64,000 nucleotides of DNA from JBBQXK01 sp052387255. GTDB lineage: Bacteria > Pseudomonadota > Alphaproteobacteria > Rhodobacterales > Rhodobacteraceae. This document shows, piece by piece, positions 25,567-32,781 of the stretch. The notes below the pieces were generated by a model. That model did not search any database. It was not told the origin of the DNA and saw nothing but the letters and a program-made list of their open reading frames with translations. Positions within the stretch are counted from its first letter, which is position 1, and every line of letters begins with the position of its first letter. The stretch covers positions 1-64,000 of the forward strand of contig JBQTJI010000005.1 of the NCBI GenBank assembly GCA_052387255.1, read 5' to 3'. The position numbers and the translations under genes are program-made.

Positions 25567-25986
25567 TCAACCTTGTGGCGCGGTGGCAAGGCCGGGGGCA
25601 GAGTGCGGATGCTGCGGCAGGCCGTCAGTGATGGCGTAGAACGTGGCGCGTCCGTCGGTGCAGATATGATAGCCGGGTGTCAGTACGGAAGAGTCGTCGA
25701 AAGAGCCCGCCAGGATCGAGATGTAGGCCCGCGATGCCGGCCGCCAGAACAAGGGCGATCCGCAGGTGCCGCAGAAGGCGCGGTCGGCGTGGGGCGACGA
25801 GGCGTACCATGTCAGCGCGCCGACACCCGTGATGTCCAGGTTCGCGATGTCGACGGCGGTGGCGGCGATGTAGAGGCCGGTCTGGCGGCGGCATTGCGAA
25901 CAATGGCAGAAGACCACCTCGCGCAACGGACCGGACGCGACAAAACGCACCTTGCCGCACTGGCAGCCTCCATGGTGGTCCGTCAT
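25567..25986 (-). CDS. GFA-family (CENP-V/GFA domain) protein
   Basis: A protein of 139 residues with the zinc ligands of the GFA fold: GGCQCGKVRF at the start, FCHCSQCRRQTG near 30, and RAFCGTCGSPLFW near 70. Family members include glutathione-dependent formaldehyde-activating enzymes, but most have no proven activity, so the reaction is left open. It stands alone between miaB and a divergent glycosyltransferase-like gene. Confidence 0.88.
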   Translation of the reverse strand: MTDHHGGCQCGKVRFVASGPLREVVFCHCSQCRRQTGLYIAATAVDIANLDITGVGALTWYASSPHADRAFCGTCGSPLFWRPASRAYISILAGSFDDSSVLTPGYHICTDGRATFYAITDGLPQHPHSAPGLATAPQG

Positions 25987-26121
25987 CGGCGTTTCCCCCC
26001 TTCGTGTCGCCTCGAGTATCGGCGCGCCGCAGGCCGCGTGCCGCCGGGAACCGACATCGGCGATTGCAATGGCGGCTTTGTTCACCGAGTCTGCGCATCG
26101 GCGTTCGGATGGTGCCGGGGT

Positions 26122-26997
26122 ATGGGCGTGGTGCACGGGTCGATAGACGAATTCCTGGCCGACAAGACCGCCCGACCCACGAAGGGGCCGGTGGCCGTGG
26201 TCATGGCCGAGGACCGGGTCGAGGTCGACAGCACGCTGACCCATCACCTTGACGCCGGTTTTCGCGACGTGATCCTGCTGGCCGCCGAAGGCATCGATCC
26301 GTCCCCCTCACTCGCGGACCGGGTGCAGGTGGTCCGCCACGACGTCTTTGCCGAGGGCGCGCTGGTCACCGCCATGAACGCGCTGATCGAGGCGCTGCCG
26401 GGCCTGTGGCTGTACTACTGCTACAACGGGGAATACCTGTTCCATCCGTTCTGCGAGGTGCGCAATGTCCGCGAACTGACCGTGTTCCACGCCGAGGAAC
26501 GCCGCGACGCCTTGCTGAGCTATGTCATCGACCTTTACGCGGGCGACCTGGACCGGTTCCCGAACGCGGTGTCGCGCGACGAGGCGATGCTGGACCGTTC
26601 GGGATACTATGCCCTGGGGCGCGCCGACCCCGGCAACCATGGCCATCCGCGCCAGCGGCAACTGGACTTCTTCGGCGGCCTGCGATGGCGGTTCGAGGAA
26701 CACGTGCCCGAACACCGCCGCAAGATCGACCGGATCGCGCTGTTCCGGGCCAGGCCGGGGCTAAGGCTGCGCCAGGACTACACCCTGTCCGACGAAGAGA
26801 TGAACACCTACGCCTGCCCCTGGCACAACAACATCACCACCGCGATCATGAGTTTCCGCACCGCCAAGGCGCTGCGCACCAATCCGGGGTCGAAATTCGA
26901 CATTCCCGACTTCCGCTGGCGAAACTCGACCCGGTTCGAGTGGAAGTCGCAGCAGCTGATGGACCTCGGCCTGATGGAGCCGGGGCAGTGGTTCTGA
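26122..26997 (+). CDS. Glycosyltransferase-like conserved protein
   Basis: The 291-residue protein starts MGVVHGSIDEFLADKTARP. An N-terminal alpha/beta part (PVAVVMAEDRVEVDSTLTHH, then DVILLAAEG) resembles the nucleotide-binding half of family-2-like glycosyltransferases, followed by FHAEERRDALLSY and a C-terminal block with TYACPWHNNITTAIMSFRT. No DxD is clear. Similar Rhodobacterales proteins are, as I recall, labelled glycosyltransferase; that label is tentative. It is soluble and has no operon partner on its strand. Confidence 0.5.
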   Translation: MGVVHGSIDEFLADKTARPTKGPVAVVMAEDRVEVDSTLTHHLDAGFRDVILLAAEGIDPSPSLADRVQVVRHDVFAEGALVTAMNALIEALPGLWLYYCYNGEYLFHPFCEVRNVRELTVFHAEERRDALLSYVIDLYAGDLDRFPNAVSRDEAMLDRSGYYALGRADPGNHGHPRQRQLDFFGGLRWRFEEHVPEHRRKIDRIALFRARPGLRLRQDYTLSDEEMNTYACPWHNNITTAIMSFRTAKALRTNPGSKFDIPDFRWRNSTRFEWKSQQLMDLGLMEPGQWF

Positions 26998-27125
26998 CCG
27001 AAGCGGTGCGGGCGCGGGTCCGGGGCCTATGATCACACCTGCGTGACGGCGAAACTTCGCCGACAAAAGTGCCGTTTTCCCGCCAACCGGGCCGGAATGT
27101 CCTGCCCGGATTCAGGGAGAAAAAG

Positions 27126-27668
27126 ATGAATCGTGCTGCCACCGCCCTTGCCGCAATCCTGTCGCTTGCTGCTGCCACGGCGCAGGCCAAGAACCCCGAT
27201 GTCGGCGGCGCGCCGATGTTCGAAGAGAAGAACATCGTCGAGAATGCCGTGAACTCGGCCGACCACACCACGCTGGTGGCTGCGGTCAAGGCCGCCGGGC
27301 TGGTCGATGCCCTCATGGGGCCGGGGCCCTTCACCGTTTTCGCCCCGGTGAACGATGCCTTCGCCGCACTGCCCGCCGGAACCGTGGACACGCTGCTGAA
27401 GCCCGAGAACAAGGACATGCTGACCAAGGTGCTGACCGCGCATGTGGTGGCGGGCGACCTCAAGCTGGCCGATCTGCGCAAGATGGTGGGCAAGGACGGC
27501 TATGCCAACCTGCGCACCCTGTCGGGCGACGCGCTGTCGGTGAAGTTCCGGGGCGACAAGGCAATGGTCTACAGCGAGTCGCGCAACATCGGCACGATCA
27601 CCATCGGCGATGTCGACCAGTCGAACGGCGTGATCCACGTCGTCAATGCGGTGCTTGTTCCCAAGTAG
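27126..27668 (+). CDS. Secreted fasciclin-domain protein
   Basis: A 180-residue protein with a Sec leader (cleavage after AQA about residue 22) and one FAS1 domain: NIVENAVNSADHTTLVAAVKAAG, GPFTVFAPVNDAFAALP (box 1) and the C-terminal GVIHVVNAVLVP (box 2). Fasciclin domains mediate adhesion or surface contacts; a specific partner is not evident. A good GGGAG precedes the ATG and a hairpin terminator follows. Confidence 0.93.
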   Translation: MNRAATALAAILSLAAATAQAKNPDVGGAPMFEEKNIVENAVNSADHTTLVAAVKAAGLVDALMGPGPFTVFAPVNDAFAALPAGTVDTLLKPENKDMLTKVLTAHVVAGDLKLADLRKMVGKDGYANLRTLSGDALSVKFRGDKAMVYSESRNIGTITIGDVDQSNGVIHVVNAVLVPK

Positions 27669-27682
27669 GGGCCGCGCGCCAG

Positions 27683-27710
27683 GCCCCCGGCAATCCTCTG
27701 CGCCGGGGGC
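27683..27710. terminator. Hairpin terminator between converging genes
   Basis: GCCCCCGGC (27683-27691) pairs with GCCGGGGGC (27702-27710) over a ten-base loop. It lies 14 bases after the fasciclin stop and 5 bases from the stop of the converging transglutaminase-like gene, so it may serve both. The T-tract is weak. Confidence 0.55.
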
Positions 27711-27715
27711 AGTCT

Positions 27716-28555
27716 TCACTGCTCCATGTCGGCAGGCCGGTTCGGCGGCGGGTTGCCAAGGTCATAGCACCACACGTTGAACACGTTCAGCAGGTGCGGC
27801 CCGAAGGAATGGATCAGCGGAACATCCGCCGCATCCCGCCCGTGCGCCACCTTGATGCGCCCGATCCGCGCCCTGTTGTTGCGCGGATCGAACGTCACCC
27901 ACCGCCCCTCCAGAAACACTTCGACCCAGGCGGCAAAGTCCATGGGGTCGACCACCGGCACACCGATGTCGCCGATGTAGCCGTTCACATATCGCGCGGG
28001 CACGTTCATGCAGCGGCACAGCGCGATGAACAGATGCGCGAAATCACGGCAGACGCCGGTCGCCTCGGCATAGGTCTCGGCGGCGGTGCGGGTGAAGCGC
28101 GCGTTCTGATAGTTGAACCGGATGTGCCCGTGCACGAAATCGCAGATGCCCTGGACCCGCGCCCAGCCGCGCGGCATGTGGCCGAACAGGTTCCATGCGG
28201 TCTGCGACAGGGTGTCGGTTTCGCAATAGCGGCTGCCCAGCAGGTAGATGAGCGTGTCGTCGGGCAGGTCGGGGATCGGGGTTTCCTGCAGGTGGGGAAA
28301 GCGTTCCTCGACCAGACCGCTGTCGCGGATCGCCGCATCCTGCGACAGCCGGAACGGCCCGGCGGGGGCCGTCATCCGCAGGCAAACGTTGCCGAACAGG
28401 TCATGATAACGCGTCACCGGCACCCGCGGCCAGGTCTGCACCTCGCCCTGCCGCTGCAGGTCATCGCGCCGTTCGTCGCGGATCGCCAGCAGACAGATCA
28501 GCGGCGTGTCCTGGGCGCAGGAAATCTGGATGTCGTATCCGAACCGGATCAGCAA
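27716..28555 (-). CDS. Transglutaminase-like cysteine protein
   Basis: A protein of about 279 residues with an N-terminal beta region (IRFGYDIQISCAQDTPLICLL) and a transglutaminase core. The catalytic Cys stands in ATGVCRDFAHLFIALCR; Asp lies in WVTFDPRNNRARIGR. The place where papain-like transglutaminases usually have His-Ala-Trp reads FAAWVEVFL here, so the catalytic His may be missing. No ATG fits; TTG at 28555, behind AAGGCGG, is proposed because it starts exactly at the conserved N-terminal strand. It stands alone, converging on the fasciclin gene. Confidence 0.8.
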   Translation of the reverse strand: MLIRFGYDIQISCAQDTPLICLLAIRDERRDDLQRQGEVQTWPRVPVTRYHDLFGNVCLRMTAPAGPFRLSQDAAIRDSGLVEERFPHLQETPIPDLPDDTLIYLLGSRYCETDTLSQTAWNLFGHMPRGWARVQGICDFVHGHIRFNYQNARFTRTAAETYAEATGVCRDFAHLFIALCRCMNVPARYVNGYIGDIGVPVVDPMDFAAWVEVFLEGRWVTFDPRNNRARIGRIKVAHGRDAADVPLIHSFGPHLLNVFNVWCYDLGNPPPNRPADMEQ

Positions 28556-28616
28556 GGGTGTCCGCCTTTTGATGCAGGGCAGGGACCGCACATGCAGCCC
28601 CTGTCGCCCGCAGGCG

Positions 28617-29048
28617 TCACAGCCTGCGCAGACGGATAACGACGTCGACCCGGTCCAGTTCCGTCCCCTCGGGCAATTTCGGCAGCCGTGCAAACTCCAG
28701 CTCTTCCGCCGGAGCGTCGGTCAGGCTGTGGCTGTCTTCCCAGTAGAAATGCGGATGATCGTCGGTCCGCGTGTCGAAATGGCTTTTCGAGCCGTCGACC
28801 ACCACCTCGTTCATCAGTCCGGCTTCGCAGAACGCGCGCAGCGTGTTGTAGACCGTGGCCAGGCTGACCCCCTCGCCGGTGCGGGCGGCGGCGGCGTGCA
28901 GGCTTTCGGCGGTCACGTGGCGGTCCACCCCGTCGCCGACAAGCAGGGCGGCCAGCGACAGGCGCTGTCGCGTCGGCCGCAGCCCGGCACCCGCCAGCCA
29001 CGCCGTCGCCCGTTCGCTGGCGCTGATCCCGCTCGCTTTTGCCGTCAT
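28617..29048 (-). CDS. irr: Fur-family iron response regulator Irr
   Basis: The 143-residue protein has the Fur-type winged helix (GLRPTRQRLSLAALL, GVSLATVYNTLRAFCEAGL) and the DDHPHFYWED segment with the H-x-H metal/heme-region seen in Irr, ending in VDVVIRLRR. Irr governs iron and heme genes in alphaproteobacteria, being degraded or inactivated by heme. It diverges from fabA with a 191-base spacer; this irr-fabA-fabB-fabI neighbourhood recurs in Rhodobacterales. No clear iron control element was found in the spacer. Confidence 0.85.
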   Translation of the reverse strand: MTAKASGISASERATAWLAGAGLRPTRQRLSLAALLVGDGVDRHVTAESLHAAAARTGEGVSLATVYNTLRAFCEAGLMNEVVVDGSKSHFDTRTDDHPHFYWEDSHSLTDAPAEELEFARLPKLPEGTELDRVDVVIRLRRL

Positions 29049-29239
29049 CGCTCCGACCCTGGCGCTTTGGGTGAATATAGGGCGGGCAGGTCCCGGATTT
29101 CAACAGGCCATCGGGACGCCGGGAAACCGCGTGCCTGGACCCCCGCCCTTGCCAGCGGCGAAGGCCGGATGTTACAGGGTGAAACCGGGCGTGACCGAAG
29201 GGTCGCGCCGCGCCGGGACAATCGGGGAGACGGGGCCAT

Positions 29240-29749
29240 ATGGCGGATTTTCCGCGCACTTTCGACCGCGAGGCCCTGCTGTCTTGCGCCCGGGGCGAGC
29301 TGTTCGGCCCCGGCAACGCGCAGCTGCCCGAACCCCCGATGCTGATGATGGACCGCATCACCGACATCTCCGCGGATGGCGGCCCGCATGGCAAGGGCCA
29401 CGTCGTGGCCGAATTCGACGTGCACCCCGACCTGTGGTTCTTTGCCTGCCACTTTCCGGGCAACCCGATCATGCCGGGGTGCCTCGGCCTCGACGGCCTG
29501 TGGCAACTGACCGGGTTCAACCTGGGCTGGCGCGGCTGGCAGGGGCGGGGCTATGCCCTTGGCGTGGGCGAGGTCAAGCTGACCGGCATGGTGCGGCCCG
29601 ACCGCAAGCGCCTGACCTACTTCGTGGATTTCACCAAGGCCCTGCAGACCCGCCGCCTGACCATGGGCGTGGCCGATGGCAGGGTCGAGGCGGACGGCGA
29701 AACGATCTATCTGGTCAAGGACATGAAGGTCGCCCTGTCCGCGACCTGA
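29240..29749 (+). CDS. fabA: 3-hydroxydecanoyl-ACP dehydratase/isomerase
   Basis: FabA introduces the double bond for anaerobic unsaturated fatty acid synthesis. The 169-residue product has the active-site segment CHFPGNPIMPGCLGLDGLWQ (His near residue 71, Asp about 14 residues later), preceded by LMMDRITDI and followed by GVGEVKLTG. Length matches E. coli FabA. The ATG at 29240 follows GGGAGA. It is the first gene of fabA-fabB-fabI, with fabB 17 bases behind. Confidence 0.96.
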   Translation: MADFPRTFDREALLSCARGELFGPGNAQLPEPPMLMMDRITDISADGGPHGKGHVVAEFDVHPDLWFFACHFPGNPIMPGCLGLDGLWQLTGFNLGWRGWQGRGYALGVGEVKLTGMVRPDRKRLTYFVDFTKALQTRRLTMGVADGRVEADGETIYLVKDMKVALSAT

Positions 29750-29766
29750 GTTGAAGGAGTAGGACC

Positions 29767-30996
29767 ATGCGCCGCGTCGTCATTACCGGGATCGGCATCG
29801 TCTCGTCCATCGGCAACAGCGCGACTGAGGTCGAGGCGGCCTTGCGGGCGGGTCGATCGGGCATCGTCTTCGCCCCAGACTATGCCGAACACGGGTTCCG
29901 CTGCCGTGTCCATGGCCAGCCGAACATCACCTTCGAGGATCACATCGACAAACGCGACCTGCGCTTCATGGGCGACGGCGCGGCCTACAACTTCATCGCC
30001 ATGGACCAGGCGGTGAAGGACAGCGGGCTTGATCCCTCGGACGTCTCGAACGAGCGGACGGGCATCATCGTGGGCTCGGGCGGGCCCTCGACCAAGGCCT
30101 TCTTCAAGGCGCACAGCATCGTGCGCGAAACCGGCAGCCCCAAGCGGATCGGCCCCTTCGGCGTGACCAAGGGCATGTCCTCGACCACCTCGGCCTGTCT
30201 CGCCACGCCGTTCAGGATCAAGGGCGTGAACTATTCGATCACCTCGGCCTGCAGCACTTCGGCCCATTGCATCGGCAACGGCACCGAACTGATCCAGATG
30301 GGCAAGCAGGACATCGTCTTTGCCGGGGGCGGCGAGGAACTTGACTGGACGCTGTCCTGCCTGTTCGACGCGATGGGGGCGATGTCGTCCAAGTACAACG
30401 ACGCGCCCGCGACCGCATCCCGCACCTATGACGCCACGCGCGACGGCTTTGTCATTGCGGGCGGCGGGGGCGTGGTGGTGCTGGAGGAGTTGTCCCATGC
30501 CCTGGCGCGCGGCGCAAAGATCTATGCCGAGGTGACGGGCTATGGTGCCACCTCGGACGGGCACGACATGGTGGCCCCAAGCGGCGAAGGGGGCGAGCGG
30601 TCGATGAAACTGGCGGTCGCGACCCTGCCCGAGGGGCGGACCATCGACTACATCAACAGCCACGGGACCAGCACCCCGGTGGGCGACGTGACCGAGATGA
30701 TGGCGATCCGCCGCGTCTTCGGCAAAGGCATGACCCCGCCCGTCGCCTCGACCAAGTCGCTGACGGGGCATTCGCTGGGGGCGGCGGGGGTGCACGAGGC
30801 GATCTATGCGCTGCTCATGCTGAACGGCGACTTCATCGCCGCCTCGGCCAACGTGGTGACGCTGGACCCGGCACTCGACCCGTCCGAGATCGTGACCGAG
30901 ACGCGGACGGGGGTGAAGCTGGACTCTGTGCTGTCGAACAGCTTCGGCTTTGGCGGCACCAATGCAACGCTCGTGATGAGCCGGTACCTCGGGTGA
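29767..30996 (+). CDS. fabB: 3-oxoacyl-ACP synthase I
   Basis: This condensing enzyme elongates the cis-unsaturated intermediate made by FabA. The 409-residue protein carries the Cys-His-His triad: SACSTSAHCIGNG (Cys near 163), HGTSTPVGD (His near 298) and KSLTGHSLGAAG (His near 333), plus the C-terminal NSFGFGGTNA. AAGGAG stands before the ATG. Pairing with fabA identifies it as FabB rather than FabF. Confidence 0.96.
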   Translation: MRRVVITGIGIVSSIGNSATEVEAALRAGRSGIVFAPDYAEHGFRCRVHGQPNITFEDHIDKRDLRFMGDGAAYNFIAMDQAVKDSGLDPSDVSNERTGIIVGSGGPSTKAFFKAHSIVRETGSPKRIGPFGVTKGMSSTTSACLATPFRIKGVNYSITSACSTSAHCIGNGTELIQMGKQDIVFAGGGEELDWTLSCLFDAMGAMSSKYNDAPATASRTYDATRDGFVIAGGGGVVVLEELSHALARGAKIYAEVTGYGATSDGHDMVAPSGEGGERSMKLAVATLPEGRTIDYINSHGTSTPVGDVTEMMAIRRVFGKGMTPPVASTKSLTGHSLGAAGVHEAIYALLMLNGDFIAASANVVTLDPALDPSEIVTETRTGVKLDSVLSNSFGFGGTNATLVMSRYLG

Positions 30997-31000
30997 TCCC

Positions 31001-31789
31001 ATGGCGGACTTGATGACGGGCAAGCGCGGGCTGGTGATGGGCGTGGCGAACGACCGCTCCATCGCCTGGGGCATCGCCTCGGCCCTCGCGCGCGAAGGGG
31101 CATCGCTGGCGTTTTCCTATCAGGGCGAGGCGTTCGGCAAACGGGTGGAGCCGCTGGCGGCCTCGGTCGGGTCGGATTTTCTGGTCGATGTGGACGTGAC
31201 CAACGACGCCTCGATGGACACCTGCTTCGCGGCGCTGGCCGAGCGGTGGGGGACCCTGGACTTCGTCATCCACGCCATCGCGTTTTCGGACAAGGCGGAA
31301 CTGACGGGGCGGTTCATCAACACCAGCCGCGCGAATTTCTCGAACTCGCTGGCGATCTCGTGCTTTTCGTTCATCGACGTGTCGCGGCGGGCGGCGGCGC
31401 TGATGCCTTCTGGCGGGTCGCTGATCACCCTGACCTACAACGGCTCGAACCGGGTGACGCCCAACTACAACGTGATGGGCGTGGCCAAGGCCGCGCTGGA
31501 AAGCGCCACGCGCTATCTGGCGAACGACCTCGGCCCCCAGCAGATCCGCGTCAACGCGATCTCGCCCGGCCCGATGAAGACGCTGGCGGGGGCCGCCATC
31601 GGCGGCGCGCGGGCGACGTTCCGCCACACCGAGGCGAACGCGCCCCTGCGGCGGAACGCGACGCTCGAGGCCATCGGCGGCACGGCGGTGTGGCTGTGTT
31701 CCGGCTACGGGGCCTGTACCACCGGCGAGGTGGTGCATGTCGACGGTGGGTACCACGTGCTGGGGATGCCGCAGTCGGAGGGGTTGTGA
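31001..31789 (+). CDS. fabI: Enoyl-ACP reductase [NADH]
   Basis: FabI completes each elongation cycle by reducing enoyl-ACP. The 262-residue SDR protein has the FabI-type nucleotide loop VMGVANDRSIAWGIA, FSYQGEAFGKRV, HAIAFSDKAELTGRF, the catalytic Tyr region LTYNGSNRVTPNYN with VMGVAKAALE (active-site Lys), and RVNAISPGPMKTLA. It follows fabB by 4 bases and ends the operon. Confidence 0.95.
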   Translation: MADLMTGKRGLVMGVANDRSIAWGIASALAREGASLAFSYQGEAFGKRVEPLAASVGSDFLVDVDVTNDASMDTCFAALAERWGTLDFVIHAIAFSDKAELTGRFINTSRANFSNSLAISCFSFIDVSRRAAALMPSGGSLITLTYNGSNRVTPNYNVMGVAKAALESATRYLANDLGPQQIRVNAISPGPMKTLAGAAIGGARATFRHTEANAPLRRNATLEAIGGTAVWLCSGYGACTTGEVVHVDGGYHVLGMPQSEGL

Positions 31790-31841
31790 GGGGTCGTATG
31801 GCGGCAACGCTTCGTTAACGCTGTAGTGGCAGTTTCGGGAG

Positions 31842-32417
31842 ATGTCAGGCTACATCCGACCGAAGGTGAAAGGTGCCTCTGTGTTTTTCACGGTGGCCTT
31901 GGCTGATCGTGGTTCTCGTTTGCTGGTTGATGAAATCGGGCGGTTGCGGGAATCGGTGGCGAAGGTGCGGGCCGAAAGACCTTTTGTCGTCAACGCTTGG
32001 GTGGTTTTGCCCGATCATTTGCACGCCGTCTGCACATTGCCAGAGGGCGACGCGGACTATTCGGTTCGGTGGAGCGGCATCAAGGCGCAGTTCACGATGG
32101 GTCTACGTAGGGCGGGCTTCAGCCCGCCATCTTCATATCCGGTGGTGCGTTCGGGAAGATATGCCGGGCTGAAGCCCGGCCTACGCGAGGGGAAGCGTGA
32201 GGTCGCAATCTGGCAACGGCGGTTCTGGGAGCATCATATCCGGGATGAAGCGGACTTTGCCGCGCATGTCCGGTATTGCTGGGGAAATCCGGTGAAACAC
32301 GGGTTTGTCGAGAAGGCTGCGGATTGGCCATATTCGTCGATCCATCGGGATATCAGGTTGGGGCAGGTCGAACCGGAGTGGTCGACCGTCGTGCCGGACG
32401 GCGAATTCGGGGAGTAG
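31842..32417 (+). CDS. REP-associated tyrosine transposase (RAYT)
   Basis: The 191-residue protein belongs to the Y1-transposase family that handles REP palindromes. The HUH motif is LPDHLHAVCTLP near residue 60; the conserved WQRRFWEHHIRDEADFAAHV and NPVKHGFV blocks lie after residue 120, with a candidate catalytic Tyr in HVRYCWGNP. Residues about 89-114 (RRAGFSPP ... YAGLKPGL) are encoded by an inverted REP pair lying inside the frame; its 78 bases keep the frame open. Composition is AT-richer than the neighbours, fitting acquired DNA. A further REP begins at the stop codon. Confidence 0.88.
   Translation: MSGYIRPKVKGASVFFTVALADRGSRLLVDEIGRLRESVAKVRAERPFVVNAWVVLPDHLHAVCTLPEGDADYSVRWSGIKAQFTMGLRRAGFSPPSSYPVVRSGRYAGLKPGLREGKREVAIWQRRFWEHHIRDEADFAAHVRYCWGNPVKHGFVEKAADWPYSSIHRDIRLGQVEPEWSTVVPDGEFGE
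32107..32184. repeat. Inverted REP pair (BIME-like) inside the RAYT gene
   Basis: The palindrome GTAG-GGCGGGCTTCAGCCCGCC lies at 32107-32128; an inverted second copy, ending GGCCTAC, lies at 32163-32184. Both have the GTAG head that RAYT enzymes recognise. The inner flanks ATCTTC and GAAGAT are also complementary, so the whole 78 bases can fold as one long hairpin. Confidence 0.85.
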
Positions 32418-32434
32418 GGTGGGTGAAACCCACC
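32414..32434 (+). repeat. REP palindrome at the RAYT stop codon
   Basis: GTAG followed by GGTGGGTGAAACCCACC forms a REP with the GTAG head; its TAG is the stop codon of the RAYT gene. A looser copy of the stem (GTGGGTTGCCACCC) follows near 32462-32475. Confidence 0.75.
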
Positions 32435-32781
32435 GTTGTTTTCGGTTGAAAAGGCGGAGCCGTGGGTTGCCACCCGGCCTTGCTATGTTGAGTTCCAATC
32501 GATGTCATTGATGTCCTTCCTCGAGAATCCGCAGCGCAACGTCCTTTCGCGCTGATCTTCGGCTGTTTCACCGGCAGGGATTAGGCTATTTGGCGGCTCT
32601 GGATGTAAAAGTGGAGGCTCCGGGCTCAAATCCCACCTTCCTGGCGCACCGTTTGGGTTCGCCTTCTTTCTCGACCCAAGTCCGCCCTTCTTGCGTTTGG
32701 CTTTCTTTCGCTTCGGCATCCCGTCGATCTCCCTTCGATGAACCAAGTCTCATCCCGAAAGCCCAAAGCACTACGAACAAT
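32435..32781. other. Intergenic region behind RAYT, no supportable gene
   Basis: The 347 bases to the end of ettA contain the degraded REP-like stem noted above and short frames on both strands without recognisable products. A Lys/Arg-rich frame on the minus strand (32483-32746) has repetitive, unprotein-like content. No terminator hairpin for ettA was found. Confidence 0.5.

Noticed and set aside
32605..32650. tRNA-like 3' half (GGCTCAAATCCCACC followed by ACC)
   Set aside because: It resembles a T-loop and acceptor end, but the bases flanking the loop do not form a five-pair T-stem and no matching D or anticodon arm lies upstream.
32483..32746. 87-codon Lys/Arg-rich frame behind the RAYT gene
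   Set aside because: Low-complexity composition, no ribosome site, no family likeness; it lies in repeat-bearing intergenic DNA.
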